A stretch of 64,000 bases of DNA. Origin: JAGVPT01 sp963772165 (lineage in GTDB: Bacteria > Bacteroidota > Ignavibacteria > UBA10030 > UBA8401). The notes beneath the pieces are model-generated. The model had not been told where the DNA came from, made no database searches, and saw only the letters and a program-made list of their open reading frames with translations. The position numbers were made by a program, and so were the translations under genes. The stretch covers positions 186,001 through 250,000 of the forward strand of contig CAVYWA010000014.1 of assembly GCA_963772165.1 (NCBI GenBank). Reading direction: 5' to 3'. Below are positions 24,501 to 34,048 of the stretch, in pieces. The number at the start of each line of letters is the position of its first letter. Position 1 is the stretch's first letter.

Positions 24501-26120
24501 ATGGCATTTCTTAGAGCTCTTCTATCTGGCGTTTCCGGATTACAGAACAATCAATTAATGATGGACGTAATCGGAAACAACATTGCCAACATCAACACGA
24601 TCGGATTCAAAGCAAGCGAGGCAACCTTCAGCGAAGCCTTTGCGCAGACTCTTCAAAACGCAACCGCACCGAATGGAACGAACGGTGGAACGAACGCTGT
24701 CCAGGTTGGTCTCGGCGTGGCGGTTAACAGCGTTGACACGATGTTCACACAGGGCACCCTTCAAACGACCGGTGTCTCCACCGATCTTGCCATTCAAGGA
24801 AACGGCTTTTTTGCAGTAGACCAGGGGGGAACGACACACTATACACGAGTAGGAACATTCCAACTTGACTCGACCGGCGAATTGGTCGACCCCGGAACGG
24901 GAGCGATCCTGCAGGGGACGCTGGCTTCGGCAAGCGGCGTTCTTACGCCGGGATCGCAGCTTCAAGATCTGAAAATTAATATGGATCAGATATCTCCGGC
25001 GAAAGCAACGACCAGCGTGAAGCTCGATGGGAACCTGGATGCAACGGCAACAGTTGCCAACGCAGATCTGACCGGCAATCTCGATTCGGGCACGGCTGTC
25101 GGCGGAACGGTGAATCAGCAATTTACCGTGACGGATGATTATGGTGTGGCGCACAACGTAACAATGACGCTTACGAAAACCGCTGCGGACACATGGAGTG
25201 TCGCAACGGCCGACTCGGCCGGAACGGTCACGGGCGGAACGGGCACGGCGACTTTCGACCCGACCACAGGGGCACTGACATCGTTTACCCCGGCGAACAT
25301 CACGCTGACGCCAACAAATAATTCACCCGCAATTTCGGTCGATATCACGTCAACCAATCTTACGCAAACTGCCAGTACAAGCACCTTCGCCGCGGACCTC
25401 TCGAAAGAAGCTGATTCGACAAACGCTTCCGTGACGGTTTATGATTCGTTAGGCAATGCTCATTCGTTGTCCGTAAAATTTACAAAAACATCAACGACGA
25501 ATGAGTGGACATGGTCGGCTGAACTCCCAAGCCCTGCAACCATTACCGGCGGAGAAACGGGCAAGATAGATTTCAATGCCGATGGAACATTAAAATCATT
25601 CACGTACGATGACGGTTCTGGAGCTCTCAAATTTAACCCGAACGACGGTGCATCTGCAATGTCGGTTGACTTGAGTGCAGGGACGGCAAATGCTTTTGGA
25701 GGAATTACGCAGACCAGCGGGACGTCGACCGTTTCTCCGCAATCTCAGGATGGCTACACTTCGGGGACTTTGAGCGGCATAACGATCGATCAAAGCGGAA
25801 ATATCCTCGGGACGTTCTCGAACGGGGCAAGTGTGACCATGGGTCAGGTGGACGTTGCAACTTTCAACAATCCCAATGGGTTAACGAATGTAGGAGGCAG
25901 CATGTTTGATGCCTCGGAGAACTCAGGGACAGCTACGATCACACCGGCCGGCGGATCGTCCAATTCGACTATCGTGTCGGGATCTCTGGAGGAGTCCAAT
26001 GTCGATCTTGCTCAAGAATTCACGAACATGATTACCGCGCAGCGGGGCTTCCAAGCGAGTGCGCGTGTTATTACCGTGGCCGATCAATTCTTGGATGAGA
26101 TAGTCAGTCTGAAGAGGTAA
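24501..26120 (+). CDS. flgE: Flagellar hook protein FlgE
   Basis: FlgE polymerises into the hook. The 539-residue protein has the N-terminal rod/hook motif (SGVSGLQNNQLMMDVIGNNI, NINTIGFKASEATFSEA), the FlgE-specific TDLAIQGNGFF, a long Thr/Gly/Ala-rich D2/D3 region with repeated TVTGGTGTATFDPTTGA-like strands, and the C-terminal SNVDLAQEFTNMITAQRGFQ. A very strong ribosome site (AAGGAGGG) precedes the ATG, which fits a highly made structural protein. A good terminator follows the stop by 10 bases. Confidence 0.97.
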   Translation: MAFLRALLSGVSGLQNNQLMMDVIGNNIANINTIGFKASEATFSEAFAQTLQNATAPNGTNGGTNAVQVGLGVAVNSVDTMFTQGTLQTTGVSTDLAIQGNGFFAVDQGGTTHYTRVGTFQLDSTGELVDPGTGAILQGTLASASGVLTPGSQLQDLKINMDQISPAKATTSVKLDGNLDATATVANADLTGNLDSGTAVGGTVNQQFTVTDDYGVAHNVTMTLTKTAADTWSVATADSAGTVTGGTGTATFDPTTGALTSFTPANITLTPTNNSPAISVDITSTNLTQTASTSTFAADLSKEADSTNASVTVYDSLGNAHSLSVKFTKTSTTNEWTWSAELPSPATITGGETGKIDFNADGTLKSFTYDDGSGALKFNPNDGASAMSVDLSAGTANAFGGITQTSGTSTVSPQSQDGYTSGTLSGITIDQSGNILGTFSNGASVTMGQVDVATFNNPNGLTNVGGSMFDASENSGTATITPAGGSSNSTIVSGSLEESNVDLAQEFTNMITAQRGFQASARVITVADQFLDEIVSLKR

Positions 26121-26130
26121 TCGCAAAAGG

Positions 26131-26164
26131 CGGGCGGTCTCATCTGGAGGCCGCCCGTTTTTAT
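26131..26164 (+). terminator. Intrinsic terminator after flgE
   Basis: CGGGCGG (26131-26137) pairs with CCGCCCG (26151-26157), with a partly paired interior loop, followed by TTTTTAT. It starts 10 bases after the flgE stop and closes the flgB-to-flgE block. The next gene, flbD, therefore probably has its own promoter in 26165-26262, although I see no clear one. Confidence 0.8.
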
Positions 26165-26262
26165 CCACCCCGGCTGCTATCGAACAGGTCCATTTGTGGA
26201 TGCTGCCGTGCCGGTTACGGCGAGCGCCAATGCTTTTCCAACCCATGAGCGAAAGGACACTT

Positions 26263-26469
26263 ATGATTGAGGTAACGCGGCTTCACAATCAAAAAATAAT
26301 CATTAACGCCGATCTCATCGAGTTTGTAGAAGAGACTCCCGATACGATGATTTCAACGACCACGGGAAAAAAACTGTTGGTAAAGGAATCGGTCAACGAG
26401 GTGATCAAAAAGGTTGTGGCATACCGACGGCAGTGCCTGATCATGAAGCTTACGAAAAGGGCACGATGA
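26263..26469 (+). CDS. flbD: Flagellar protein FlbD
   Basis: A 68-residue FlbD-family protein (IEVTRLHNQKIIINADLIEF, TTTGKKLLVKESVNEVI). These small proteins accompany motor and export genes; their exact role is not settled. The ATG at 26263 has GAAAGGA upstream; an earlier frame start at 26194 would reach back near the terminator and is unlikely. It starts the second flagellar block. The following 176 bases have no ATG-started gene. Confidence 0.9.
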   Translation: MIEVTRLHNQKIIINADLIEFVEETPDTMISTTTGKKLLVKESVNEVIKKVVAYRRQCLIMKLTKRAR

Positions 26470-26645
26470 AAACATGGGAGGATTATTCTCCAGCTGTCTG
26501 ATATTCTCCACCAGGCGTATGCAACCATAAAACAACAATTTCCTCGACCCCGCGAAAACCCCGTATTTGCCCCCTCTCGAGTTGTTTTCATCCCCAAACA
26601 CGTGGCACATGATTTGCCGATTGTATTGAAAAACAATTGGAAACC

Positions 26646-27182
26646 ATGGCAAAAGAACTTTCTCCTACCAGTCAGTCGTCAGCCCAAAATACAAATCCAG
26701 CGGGAACTGCGCCCGCGGTTTCTTTTTTTTCAAAAAAGACTTTCATGATCGGCATCCCGATTTTTGTCGTGCAGCTGGCTATTATTTACTTTCTGATGGC
26801 AAAATTTATTGCCGCGTCTCCGCATGTCGAGAATAGCACCGCAAAAGCCGAGGAAGAAAGTCAAAAGGCTGAATCTGCCACGCAGAATATTTTTCTCATC
26901 AAGGATGTTATCATTAATCCCGCCGGGACGAACGGAACGCGTTTCCTTCTCACCACGGTGGGCATCGAAGTCTCGACGCCCGAGGCGCAGCAGGAACTTG
27001 AAAAAAAGGAAGTCCAGGTAAGGGATCTTCTCAATTCGATTTTGACGAGCAAAGGGTTAAATGATCTGGTCAGCATTGAGCAGCGGGAACTCTTGCGGGG
27101 TGAGATTTCGAAAAAAGTAGGAGAGCTCCTCAAATCGGGCAAGCTCCGTAACGTGTACTTCAGCAAGTTCATCATTCAATAA
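26646..27182 (+). CDS. fliL: Flagellar basal body-associated protein FliL
   Basis: FliL is a single-pass inner-membrane protein around the stators that improves motor torque. The 178-residue protein has a Ser/Ala-rich cytoplasmic N-terminus, a membrane helix at about 36-58 (FMIGIPIFVVQLAIIYFLMA) and a periplasmic domain ending in KLRNVYFSKFIIQ, the usual FliL ending. ATG 26646 is preferred over TTG 26637. It lies 11 bases before fliM. Confidence 0.9.
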   Translation: MAKELSPTSQSSAQNTNPAGTAPAVSFFSKKTFMIGIPIFVVQLAIIYFLMAKFIAASPHVENSTAKAEEESQKAESATQNIFLIKDVIINPAGTNGTRFLLTTVGIEVSTPEAQQELEKKEVQVRDLLNSILTSKGLNDLVSIEQRELLRGEISKKVGELLKSGKLRNVYFSKFIIQ

Positions 27183-27193
27183 GGTTCGATACC

Positions 27194-28192
27194 GTGGCAG
27201 AAATTCTTTCTCAACAAGAGATCGATAGCCTTCTTTCAGGCATCCCCCTCGACGAACCGAAGGGCGCTCCGGTTCCTGTCCCGGGAGTCAAGAACGAGCG
27301 GGAGGTGATCACCTTCGATTTTCGCCTTCCTCACAGGCTTTCGAAGAATCAACTGCGGACGCTGCAAGCGGTCCACGAAAATTTCAGCGAAGCGTTTTCA
27401 TCGTATCTCCTTTCACGCCTCCAAACGACGGTTGGAGTTGTTGTCACCTCGGTGGACCAGCTTTTCTATTCGGAATATGTGTTGTCGATCCCGAGTCCAA
27501 GTTGCCTCTACGTTTTTCGTATCTCGGACACGGATGCGTTCGCATTGTTGGAGTTCAGCCCGCAATTGGTGATGGCGATGGTTTCACGCCTCCTGGGAGG
27601 TTCGACGGACGGCGAAAAGCGGGCGCGCCAGATCACGAAGATCGAGCAGAGCATCATTAAGGGAATCGCACAACGCGCCCTTGTCGATCTGCAGAAATCA
27701 TGGAAGACGATCGCCGATCTCAACTTCAAAATCGAGCGGTATGAAAATGAAGGAGATTTTGCCCAGATCGCACCGACGAGCGAAATTGTTCTTGTTGTCT
27801 CATTCGAAGTTTCCTTCGGTGAACAAAAATTTCTCATGGGCCTCTGTTTCCCGACGTTTGCACTTGAGGAAGAGCTTGCCAAATTGAACGTCCAGCACTT
27901 CAACACGCTCCCCGGAGCGAAAAGCCAGGGGGATTGGTCAGGACAGATTCTTAAAAGTATCGGACACACGGCCATCGAGGCTGTAGGAGTTCTCGGCTCG
28001 ACGACGATCACGTTGCGCGACCTCCTGGAACTTGAAGTCGGAGATATCTTAAAAACCAATCTGCCAATCAACGGAGAAGTGCAGGTCGCGATTGGGAACA
28101 GGCCGCGGCTGTGGGGACGTCCCGGCGTATCCAACGGAAGAACCGCAATCAAAGTGACACGAACTGAAATTGACGGAAAACAAGGAGCATAA
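27194..28192 (+). CDS. fliM: Flagellar motor switch protein FliM
   Basis: FliM is the C-ring protein that binds CheY-P. The N-terminal EILSQQEIDSLLSGI is the CheY-P-binding motif. The middle CheC-like domain (FDFRLPHRLSKNQLRTLQAV) and the C-terminal SpoA domain (TTITLRDLLELEVGDIL) are complete; 332 residues is the normal length. The GTG start at 27194 has AAGG nine bases upstream. An intact CheY-binding peptide supports a CheY-driven switch here. Confidence 0.96.
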   Translation: MAEILSQQEIDSLLSGIPLDEPKGAPVPVPGVKNEREVITFDFRLPHRLSKNQLRTLQAVHENFSEAFSSYLLSRLQTTVGVVVTSVDQLFYSEYVLSIPSPSCLYVFRISDTDAFALLEFSPQLVMAMVSRLLGGSTDGEKRARQITKIEQSIIKGIAQRALVDLQKSWKTIADLNFKIERYENEGDFAQIAPTSEIVLVVSFEVSFGEQKFLMGLCFPTFALEEELAKLNVQHFNTLPGAKSQGDWSGQILKSIGHTAIEAVGVLGSTTITLRDLLELEVGDILKTNLPINGEVQVAIGNRPRLWGRPGVSNGRTAIKVTRTEIDGKQGA

Positions 28193-28198
28193 GGCATT

Positions 28199-28588
28199 AT
28201 GGAAGATCAAATCGGCAAAGCATCACCTCAAAGCACGGTCGAAGCATCCGCTGAGAACGGAAATGTGCAGGTAGAAAGCGCGAAGTTTCAGCAGCTAGAA
28301 TCGAGCCCCTCCGGCACGGAGAAAGACAAGAAAATGGGAATACTCCTCGACCTGAGTCTGCCGGTATCGATTGAGCTTGGCAGAACGAATCTTCCGATCA
28401 GGGATATTCTGGACCTCCAGCGAGGCTCGGTCGTTGAGTTCGAGAAATTAGCGAGTGAGCCCGTCGACATTCTCATCAACGGGCGAAAGATGGCTGAGGG
28501 CGAGGTTGTCGTCATCGAAAAACATTTTGCCATTCGTATCACCAGCCTCGTTGAAGCATCCGAACGTGTAAAAAATTTGGGTAAATGA
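28199..28588 (+). CDS. fliN: Flagellar motor switch protein FliN
   Basis: A C-ring base protein of 129 residues. The N-terminal 45 residues are polar and variable; the SpoA domain follows (LDLSLPVSIELGRTNLPIRD, then LASEPVDILINGRKMAEGEV). There is no extra CheC-like domain of the FliY type. It sits between fliM and fliO. Confidence 0.95.
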   Translation: MEDQIGKASPQSTVEASAENGNVQVESAKFQQLESSPSGTEKDKKMGILLDLSLPVSIELGRTNLPIRDILDLQRGSVVEFEKLASEPVDILINGRKMAEGEVVVIEKHFAIRITSLVEASERVKNLGK

Positions 28589-28591
28589 TTT

Positions 28592-29032
28592 ATGGGATGG
28601 GTTCTCCTTAAAACTCTTGCCTCGCTCGCTGCCGTTCTCGGATTGATGTTCGGTCTTGTGATCGTCATGAAGAAATACATGTACGGATTTCAAGCGACGA
28701 GATCGACGCTCGTGAGCGTGGATGTGCTCGGGCAGCGGTTAGTGCAGCCAAAGCGATCGATCGTTGTCGTGAAAGTGCTCAATAAGATCATGATCGTCGG
28801 GATGGCGGAAGAGGGGATGACGATGTTAGGAGAGATCAATGACGCCGACATTTTGCACTGGGTCGATACGACAATGGCCGAGGCCGACAGTTCTTCCGTT
28901 TTTTCTTCGACGAAGAAGGAAAACGGAGGCGCTTTTGTTGAGTATCTCGGCCGCAACATCGGAATGCTTCGTCCGAAAAATCGAAAAGGAAACGCCGGGC
29001 CTCAACGGCCGGAGACGGAAGAGGAAGACTGA
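28592..29032 (+). CDS. fliO: Flagellar biosynthetic protein FliO
   Basis: FliO is a small inner-membrane protein that helps assemble the FliP ring of the export gate. The 146-residue protein has an N-terminal membrane helix (about 5-27), the FliO core with VDVLGQRLVQPKRSIVVVKV and MIVGMAEEGMTMLGE, and a charged tail. It lies between fliN and fliP as expected. Confidence 0.85.
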   Translation: MGWVLLKTLASLAAVLGLMFGLVIVMKKYMYGFQATRSTLVSVDVLGQRLVQPKRSIVVVKVLNKIMIVGMAEEGMTMLGEINDADILHWVDTTMAEADSSSVFSSTKKENGGAFVEYLGRNIGMLRPKNRKGNAGPQRPETEEED

Positions 29033-29038
29033 ACGACT

Positions 29039-29800
29039 ATGACTTACCTGAACAGAAATTTATTACTGATCCTCCTGATTACCTTCATCGCCGGCAGCGA
29101 GGCAATAGCACAACAAACGCCGATCCCGCTTCCGAAACTCTCTATCGAGGTTGGCAAAGCGACAAAGCCGGAAGATGTCTCCGTTACGCTGCAGATTCTC
29201 TTATTGATGACCATCCTGTCGCTGGCCCCTGCGATCCTGATCCTGACGACTGCATTCACACGCATCATCGTTGTTTTCTTTTTTGTGAAGCAGGCGCTCG
29301 GCACGCCGCAAATGCCCCCGGCTCAGGTCCTGGTCGGACTCGCGATGTTCCTGACATTTTTTATCATGGCGCCGGTATGGAACAAAGTGAATACCGCGGC
29401 CGTGCAGCCGTACCTCGACAAAAAAATCACGCTCACGGAAGCGTATGACCGGGGTGTCGATCCGCTGCGCGAATTCATGTTCAAGCAAACGCGCGAGGAA
29501 GATCTTGCGTTATTCGTTAAAATGGCGAACCTGCAAAAACCGAACAGCAGGAATGATGTGCCGACGTATGTTGTCGTGCCGGCGTTCGCCATCAGTGAAT
29601 TACGGACGGGGTTTCAGATCGGCTTTATCATTTTCATCCCGTTCCTGATTATTGATGTTGTCGTGTCGAGTATCCTGATGTCGATGGGGATGATGATGCT
29701 CCCCCCGGCGATGATTTCGATGCCGTTTAAAATCTTGCTCTTCATCTTGGTGGATGGATGGCACCTCGTCGTCAGTTCATTGATGGCAAGTTATCAATAG
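29039..29800 (+). CDS. fliP: Flagellar export gate protein FliP
   Basis: FliP forms the core of the export gate. The 253-residue protein has a cleavable-looking signal (LLLILLITFIAGSEAIAQ), then LSLAPAILILTTAFTRIIVV, ALGTPQMPPAQVLVGLAMFL and the C-terminal SMGMMMLPPAMISMPFKILL, all diagnostic. It precedes fliQ by 11 bases. Confidence 0.97.
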   Translation: MTYLNRNLLLILLITFIAGSEAIAQQTPIPLPKLSIEVGKATKPEDVSVTLQILLLMTILSLAPAILILTTAFTRIIVVFFFVKQALGTPQMPPAQVLVGLAMFLTFFIMAPVWNKVNTAAVQPYLDKKITLTEAYDRGVDPLREFMFKQTREEDLALFVKMANLQKPNSRNDVPTYVVVPAFAISELRTGFQIGFIIFIPFLIIDVVVSSILMSMGMMMLPPAMISMPFKILLFILVDGWHLVVSSLMASYQ

Positions 29801-29811
29801 AAGAAGGACTT

Positions 29812-30081
29812 ATGTCGGAAGAATTTATCATTCATATTTTTCGCGAAGCTTTTTACACGATGTTGCTGGTCTCGGCCCCGGTTCTGCTCGTCTCGCTGGT
29901 GATAGGGCTGGTCATTTCGGTCTTCCAGGCGGCAACCTCGATACAGGAATTTACATTGACATTCGTTCCGAAGCTGATCGCCGTGGCGATCGTCGTCGTC
30001 CTCACGCTCCCATGGATCATCGACCTGATGGTCACGTTCACGATAAACCTGTACAGTCAAATTCCGAATCTGGCGCATTAA
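29812..30081 (+). CDS. fliQ: Flagellar export gate protein FliQ
   Basis: An 89-residue protein with two membrane helices (about 14-38 and 50-75). The pattern LVSLVIGLVISVFQAATSIQ followed by EFTLTFVPKLIAV is diagnostic of FliQ. The ATG at 29812 follows an AAGAAGGA ribosome site; the longer frame from 29758 would overlap fliP. Confidence 0.95.
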   Translation: MSEEFIIHIFREAFYTMLLVSAPVLLVSLVIGLVISVFQAATSIQEFTLTFVPKLIAVAIVVVLTLPWIIDLMVTFTINLYSQIPNLAH

Positions 30082-30084
30082 TCT

Positions 30085-30852
30085 ATGGAAATCTACGTCG
30101 AACAATTTCTTCTCTTCTTTGTCATCTTCGCGCGGATTACTGCCCTGATTGCCGTCGCACCGATCTTTGGGCACCAAAGTGTTCCCGTGCAGGTCAAAGC
30201 CGGACTCGGCACGCTCCTGTCGTTCATCCTCTATCCAATGATCTCGCAGCAGGCGCCCGTTATCGATCTGGAGCTCATTCCGTTCTTCATTTTGATTATC
30301 CGCGAAGTACTGGTAGGAGCCCTGCTGGGTTTTGGCCTTGGAATCCTTTTCTCCGGTATTCAGTATGCGGGGGAGCTTATTTCGTTCAACATCGGCCTTT
30401 CCGTAGCGACGATGTTCAGTGCGGATGAGAACCAGCAAACGCCGATCATCGGAGAATTCATGTCGCTCTTCGCGATACTGATTTTCCTTCTTCTCAACGG
30501 ACACCATTTTGTTCTTGAAGCGCTGCGCCTCACGTACGGAACAGTTCCTATCGGGACATTTGCTTTCAGCCAGCCGCTCGCCGAACGCTTTATTACGTTC
30601 GGGTCCATGATGTTTATTGTTGCGGTGAAGATCGCAGCGCCGGTGATGGTGGCTGAATTCCTGACCAACGTCGGACTCTCCATCATGGCCCGCGTGATGC
30701 CGCAAATGAACGTGTTTATCGTAAGTTTTCCGCTCAGCATCGGGGTCGGCTTAATCGTGTTGCTTTCGTCCGCTCCGTTTATGCTTTTTATCTTTAAAAA
30801 ACTGCTGTTAGGGTTTGAAGATAACGTTGTCGAACTGGTTAAAGTACTCTGA
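30085..30852 (+). CDS. fliR: Flagellar export gate protein FliR
   Basis: A 255-residue, multi-pass membrane protein of the export gate. Typical FliR segments: FARITALIAVAPIFGHQSVP, REVLVGALLGFGLGILFSGI and AEFLTNVGLSIMARVMPQMN. It lies three bases before flhB. No FliR-FlhB fusion is present, although the two genes are adjacent. Confidence 0.96.
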   Translation: MEIYVEQFLLFFVIFARITALIAVAPIFGHQSVPVQVKAGLGTLLSFILYPMISQQAPVIDLELIPFFILIIREVLVGALLGFGLGILFSGIQYAGELISFNIGLSVATMFSADENQQTPIIGEFMSLFAILIFLLLNGHHFVLEALRLTYGTVPIGTFAFSQPLAERFITFGSMMFIVAVKIAAPVMVAEFLTNVGLSIMARVMPQMNVFIVSFPLSIGVGLIVLLSSAPFMLFIFKKLLLGFEDNVVELVKVL

Positions 30853-30855
30853 CCC

Positions 30856-31947
30856 ATGGCCGAAGAATCCGCTTCAGCACAGGATAAGACAGAAGAGGCA
30901 ACTCCGCACAAGCGTGAGGAAAGCCGAAAGAAAGGGTCCGTCGCTCGCAGCGCGGAGATGAACTCTGCTTTCATCGTTTTTTTCGGTTTGCTCATTCTTT
31001 ACTTCGGCGGTGCGGCGCTTGCGACGAACATCGCGGCGATGACGCGAACGGTCCTTTCGAATTCTTCCGCGATAGTGATCTCAACGACGAGCGTTCATTA
31101 TTATACCGTCCAGGGAATTCTTGTCTGCATCTATCTCCTCGCCCCGATTTTGCTTGGGTTGCTCCTTGTCGGATTCGGCGCCAGCGTTGCGCAGGTAGGA
31201 TTCTATTTCTCGCCGGAAGCGCTTGCGGTGAAATGGCATAAGCTCAACCCCTTGTCCGGGATGCGCAAAGTCATGATCTCACGTCATGCGATGGCCGAGA
31301 TGGTGAAAAATCTCCTCAAGGTCGCCGTGATCGGGCTGGTCGCTTATGTTTCTATCAACGGAGCCATGGGCGACACTCTTTCTTTAATGGATGGAGACGC
31401 GCGCGGAATCCTTACGTTTCTCGTCGATTCTTCGTTGTCCGCAGGCTTCAAAATCGGGTTGGCTTTTTTGGTGCTTGCACTGTGCGATTATCTTTTCCAG
31501 CGGTTCGAATTCGAGCGGGATATACGGATGACCAAGCAAGAGATTAAAGAAGAAACAAAGACGACCGAAGGAGACCCGTTCGTGAAAGGCCGCATCAGAA
31601 CGGTGCAGCGGCAGATCGCCTACAAGCGGATGATGCACGATGTTCCCAAAGCGGATGTTGTCGTCACCAACCCGACACACGTTGCAGTGGCGCTGAAGTA
31701 CGAGGCGGGAAAAATGGATGCTCCCCGGGTTGTCGCGAAAGGGGCGGAACTTATCGCGCAGCGGATAAAAGAGATTGCCCGCAAACATAATATCCCGATT
31801 GTCGAAGATAAAGTACTTGCTCGCGCGTTGTATAAATCAGTAGACATCGGAGAGGCGATTCCCGAGAAATTATTCCAAGCGGTCGCTCAGCTGCTGGCAT
31901 ATATTTTCCGCATGAAGAATTCAAAGTACACCTATAAGGCGTTTTAA
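30856..31947 (+). CDS. flhB: Flagellar export switch protein FlhB
   Basis: FlhB controls export substrate specificity together with FliK. The 363-residue protein starts with DKTEEATPHKREESRKKGSV, has four membrane helices and a cytoplasmic autocleavage domain with the NPTH motif at residues 272-275 (DVVVTNPTHVAVALKY). All residues needed for self-cleavage are present. It lies four bases from flhA. Confidence 0.97.
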   Translation: MAEESASAQDKTEEATPHKREESRKKGSVARSAEMNSAFIVFFGLLILYFGGAALATNIAAMTRTVLSNSSAIVISTTSVHYYTVQGILVCIYLLAPILLGLLLVGFGASVAQVGFYFSPEALAVKWHKLNPLSGMRKVMISRHAMAEMVKNLLKVAVIGLVAYVSINGAMGDTLSLMDGDARGILTFLVDSSLSAGFKIGLAFLVLALCDYLFQRFEFERDIRMTKQEIKEETKTTEGDPFVKGRIRTVQRQIAYKRMMHDVPKADVVVTNPTHVAVALKYEAGKMDAPRVVAKGAELIAQRIKEIARKHNIPIVEDKVLARALYKSVDIGEAIPEKLFQAVAQLLAYIFRMKNSKYTYKAF

Positions 31948-31951
31948 CAGG

Positions 31952-34048
31952 ATGGAAGCTACAATTCCACAGATCATGGATTCATCAAAAAGGATGTCGC
32001 CTCTCGACCTCATACGGAAGAACAGCGACATCGTCCTTGCAGCCGGCGTCATTCTTATTCTGGCTTTGATGATCCTGCCGATTCCTGCAATGCTGCTCGA
32101 CGTGTTGTTGGCGCTCAATATCACCGCGGCGATCCTGATCCTGTTGGTATCGATGTATATCAACAGCCCGCTCGAACTTTCGGTGTTCCCCGGGATGCTT
32201 CTCCTGCTTACTATTTTCCGCCTTTCGTTGAACGTCGCTTCGACGCGCCTTATTCTTGGCGAAGGGTACGCCGGTGAGGTGATCAATGCTTTCGGGTCGT
32301 TTGTGGTGAAAGGCAATTACGTTGTCGGGTTCGTAATTTTTCTTATCCTGGTGTTGATCCAGTTCATCGTTATCGTCAAAGGTGCGGGGAGAATCTCGGA
32401 AGTGGCGGCACGGTTCACACTCGACGCGATGCCCGGAAAACAAATGGCCATCGACGCTGACATGAACGCCGGCCTGATCAATGAAATCGAAGCCCGCGAG
32501 CGCCGCGCCCAGATCGCGCGCGAGGCGGAATTCTTTGGAGCCATGGACGGTGCGAGCAAGTTCGTCAAAGGGGACGCCATCGCCGGATTACTCATTAACA
32601 TCATTAACATCCTGGGCGGCTTCATCATCGGCGTCGCTCAAAAGGGGCTTTCGTTTACCGACGCACTCCATAATTACACGCTGCTCACGGTCGGAGACGG
32701 ATTGGTGACTCAAATCCCCGCACTTGTCGTGGCGACGGCTGCGGGCATGGTTGTGACGCGCGGAGGGTCGGGCACGCAATTAGACAAAGAAATACGAACC
32801 CAGCTTTTCGGCAGGCCCAAAGCGCTTCTCATTGCATCCGGCGCTCTCTTCCTTTTCGCGATTGTGCCCGGGCTGCCGACCTTACCGTTCCTTCTCCTGT
32901 CGGGCCTGGCTGGTTCCGCAGGGTATGTCACCATGCATGATAAGCCGGTGAAGAAAAAAGCCGCCCCCGTTTCTCCCGCCGCAGAGAAAAAAGAAGAGCG
33001 TGTGGAAGACTATGTTCAGGTCGATTCACTTGAACTTGAAATTGGATATGGACTGATCTCCCTTGTGGACAATGCTCAGGGCGGAGACCTGTTCAACCGC
33101 ATCACGAATATCCGCAAGCAGCTGGCACTCGAGCTCGGCATTCTGATTCCACCAGTGCGGGTTCGCGACAATCTTCAACTGGAACCGAATCAATATGTCG
33201 TCAAGATCCGTGGCAATGTCGTTGCGACCGATCGCCTCGTGATGGACCGTCTGCTTGCAATGAACGCCGCAGGCGTCGAAGAGCATCTCGACGGCATCTC
33301 GGTGAAAGAACCTGCCTTCGGTCTTCCGGCGCTCTGGATACGCGCGAACGAGCGTGAGCGTGCGGAAATCGGCGGATACACCGTTGTCGAGCCATCCGCG
33401 GTTCTCTCGACGCATTTACAGGAAATTCTGCGGCGGAACGCGGACAAAATCTTGGGCAGGCAGGATACGAAGAAATTGATCGAGAATTTGAAGAAAGACT
33501 ACCCGGCAGTCGTTGAGGATTTGACTCCGGAACTCCTGCCGACCGGGACCGTCCAGAAAGTTTTGCAGAACCTCCTGAAGGAAGGCATCCCCATCCGCGA
33601 TTTGGTGACGATCCTTGAATCGCTCGTAGACTATGCGCGCGTTACCAAGAACGTCGATGTGCTCACGGAATATGTGCGCCACTCTCTGTCGGAGACGATC
33701 GCGCACTTGTACCGGGATCCGAAGGGCGTGATTCGCGCGATCGTCCTGGGTCCGCGGCTCGAGCAACTGATTACGAATGCATTGCAGAATCAACGGGAAA
33801 GCTCCCCGAGCCTGGGGCTTTCGCCTGCGATGATCGATTCCATCCATAAAGGACTGACTGAGAAAGTGGAGCAATCGATCGGGGCGGGAATTCGCCCGAT
33901 AGTCCTTTGTGCGGCGACCGTGAGAACGTATCTTTATCGTTTGATTCACACGGCGTTCCCGACGGTCATCGTTTTGTCGTTTACAGAATTACCGGCCGAA
34001 ACAGAAATCGAATTCACAGGAAAATTGGAGATCAATCATGAGAATTAA
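31952..34048 (+). CDS. flhA: Flagellar export gate protein FlhA
   Basis: FlhA is the large export gate subunit, with eight membrane helices and a cytoplasmic nonameric ring that docks chaperones. Of the 698 residues, the first 320 or so are the membrane part, including the conserved FLFAIVPGLPTLPFLLL and the FHIPEP-like loop region with DAMPGKQMAIDADMNAGLI. The cytoplasmic domain begins near 350. It overlaps flhF by 11 bases. Confidence 0.97.
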   Translation: MEATIPQIMDSSKRMSPLDLIRKNSDIVLAAGVILILALMILPIPAMLLDVLLALNITAAILILLVSMYINSPLELSVFPGMLLLLTIFRLSLNVASTRLILGEGYAGEVINAFGSFVVKGNYVVGFVIFLILVLIQFIVIVKGAGRISEVAARFTLDAMPGKQMAIDADMNAGLINEIEARERRAQIAREAEFFGAMDGASKFVKGDAIAGLLINIINILGGFIIGVAQKGLSFTDALHNYTLLTVGDGLVTQIPALVVATAAGMVVTRGGSGTQLDKEIRTQLFGRPKALLIASGALFLFAIVPGLPTLPFLLLSGLAGSAGYVTMHDKPVKKKAAPVSPAAEKKEERVEDYVQVDSLELEIGYGLISLVDNAQGGDLFNRITNIRKQLALELGILIPPVRVRDNLQLEPNQYVVKIRGNVVATDRLVMDRLLAMNAAGVEEHLDGISVKEPAFGLPALWIRANERERAEIGGYTVVEPSAVLSTHLQEILRRNADKILGRQDTKKLIENLKKDYPAVVEDLTPELLPTGTVQKVLQNLLKEGIPIRDLVTILESLVDYARVTKNVDVLTEYVRHSLSETIAHLYRDPKGVIRAIVLGPRLEQLITNALQNQRESSPSLGLSPAMIDSIHKGLTEKVEQSIGAGIRPIVLCAATVRTYLYRLIHTAFPTVIVLSFTELPAETEIEFTGKLEINHEN

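Noticed and set aside
26470..26645. An open frame continuing from flbD after its stop codon into fliL
   Set aside because: It has no ATG and overlaps fliL in another frame; no family resemblance. Treated as non-coding spacer.
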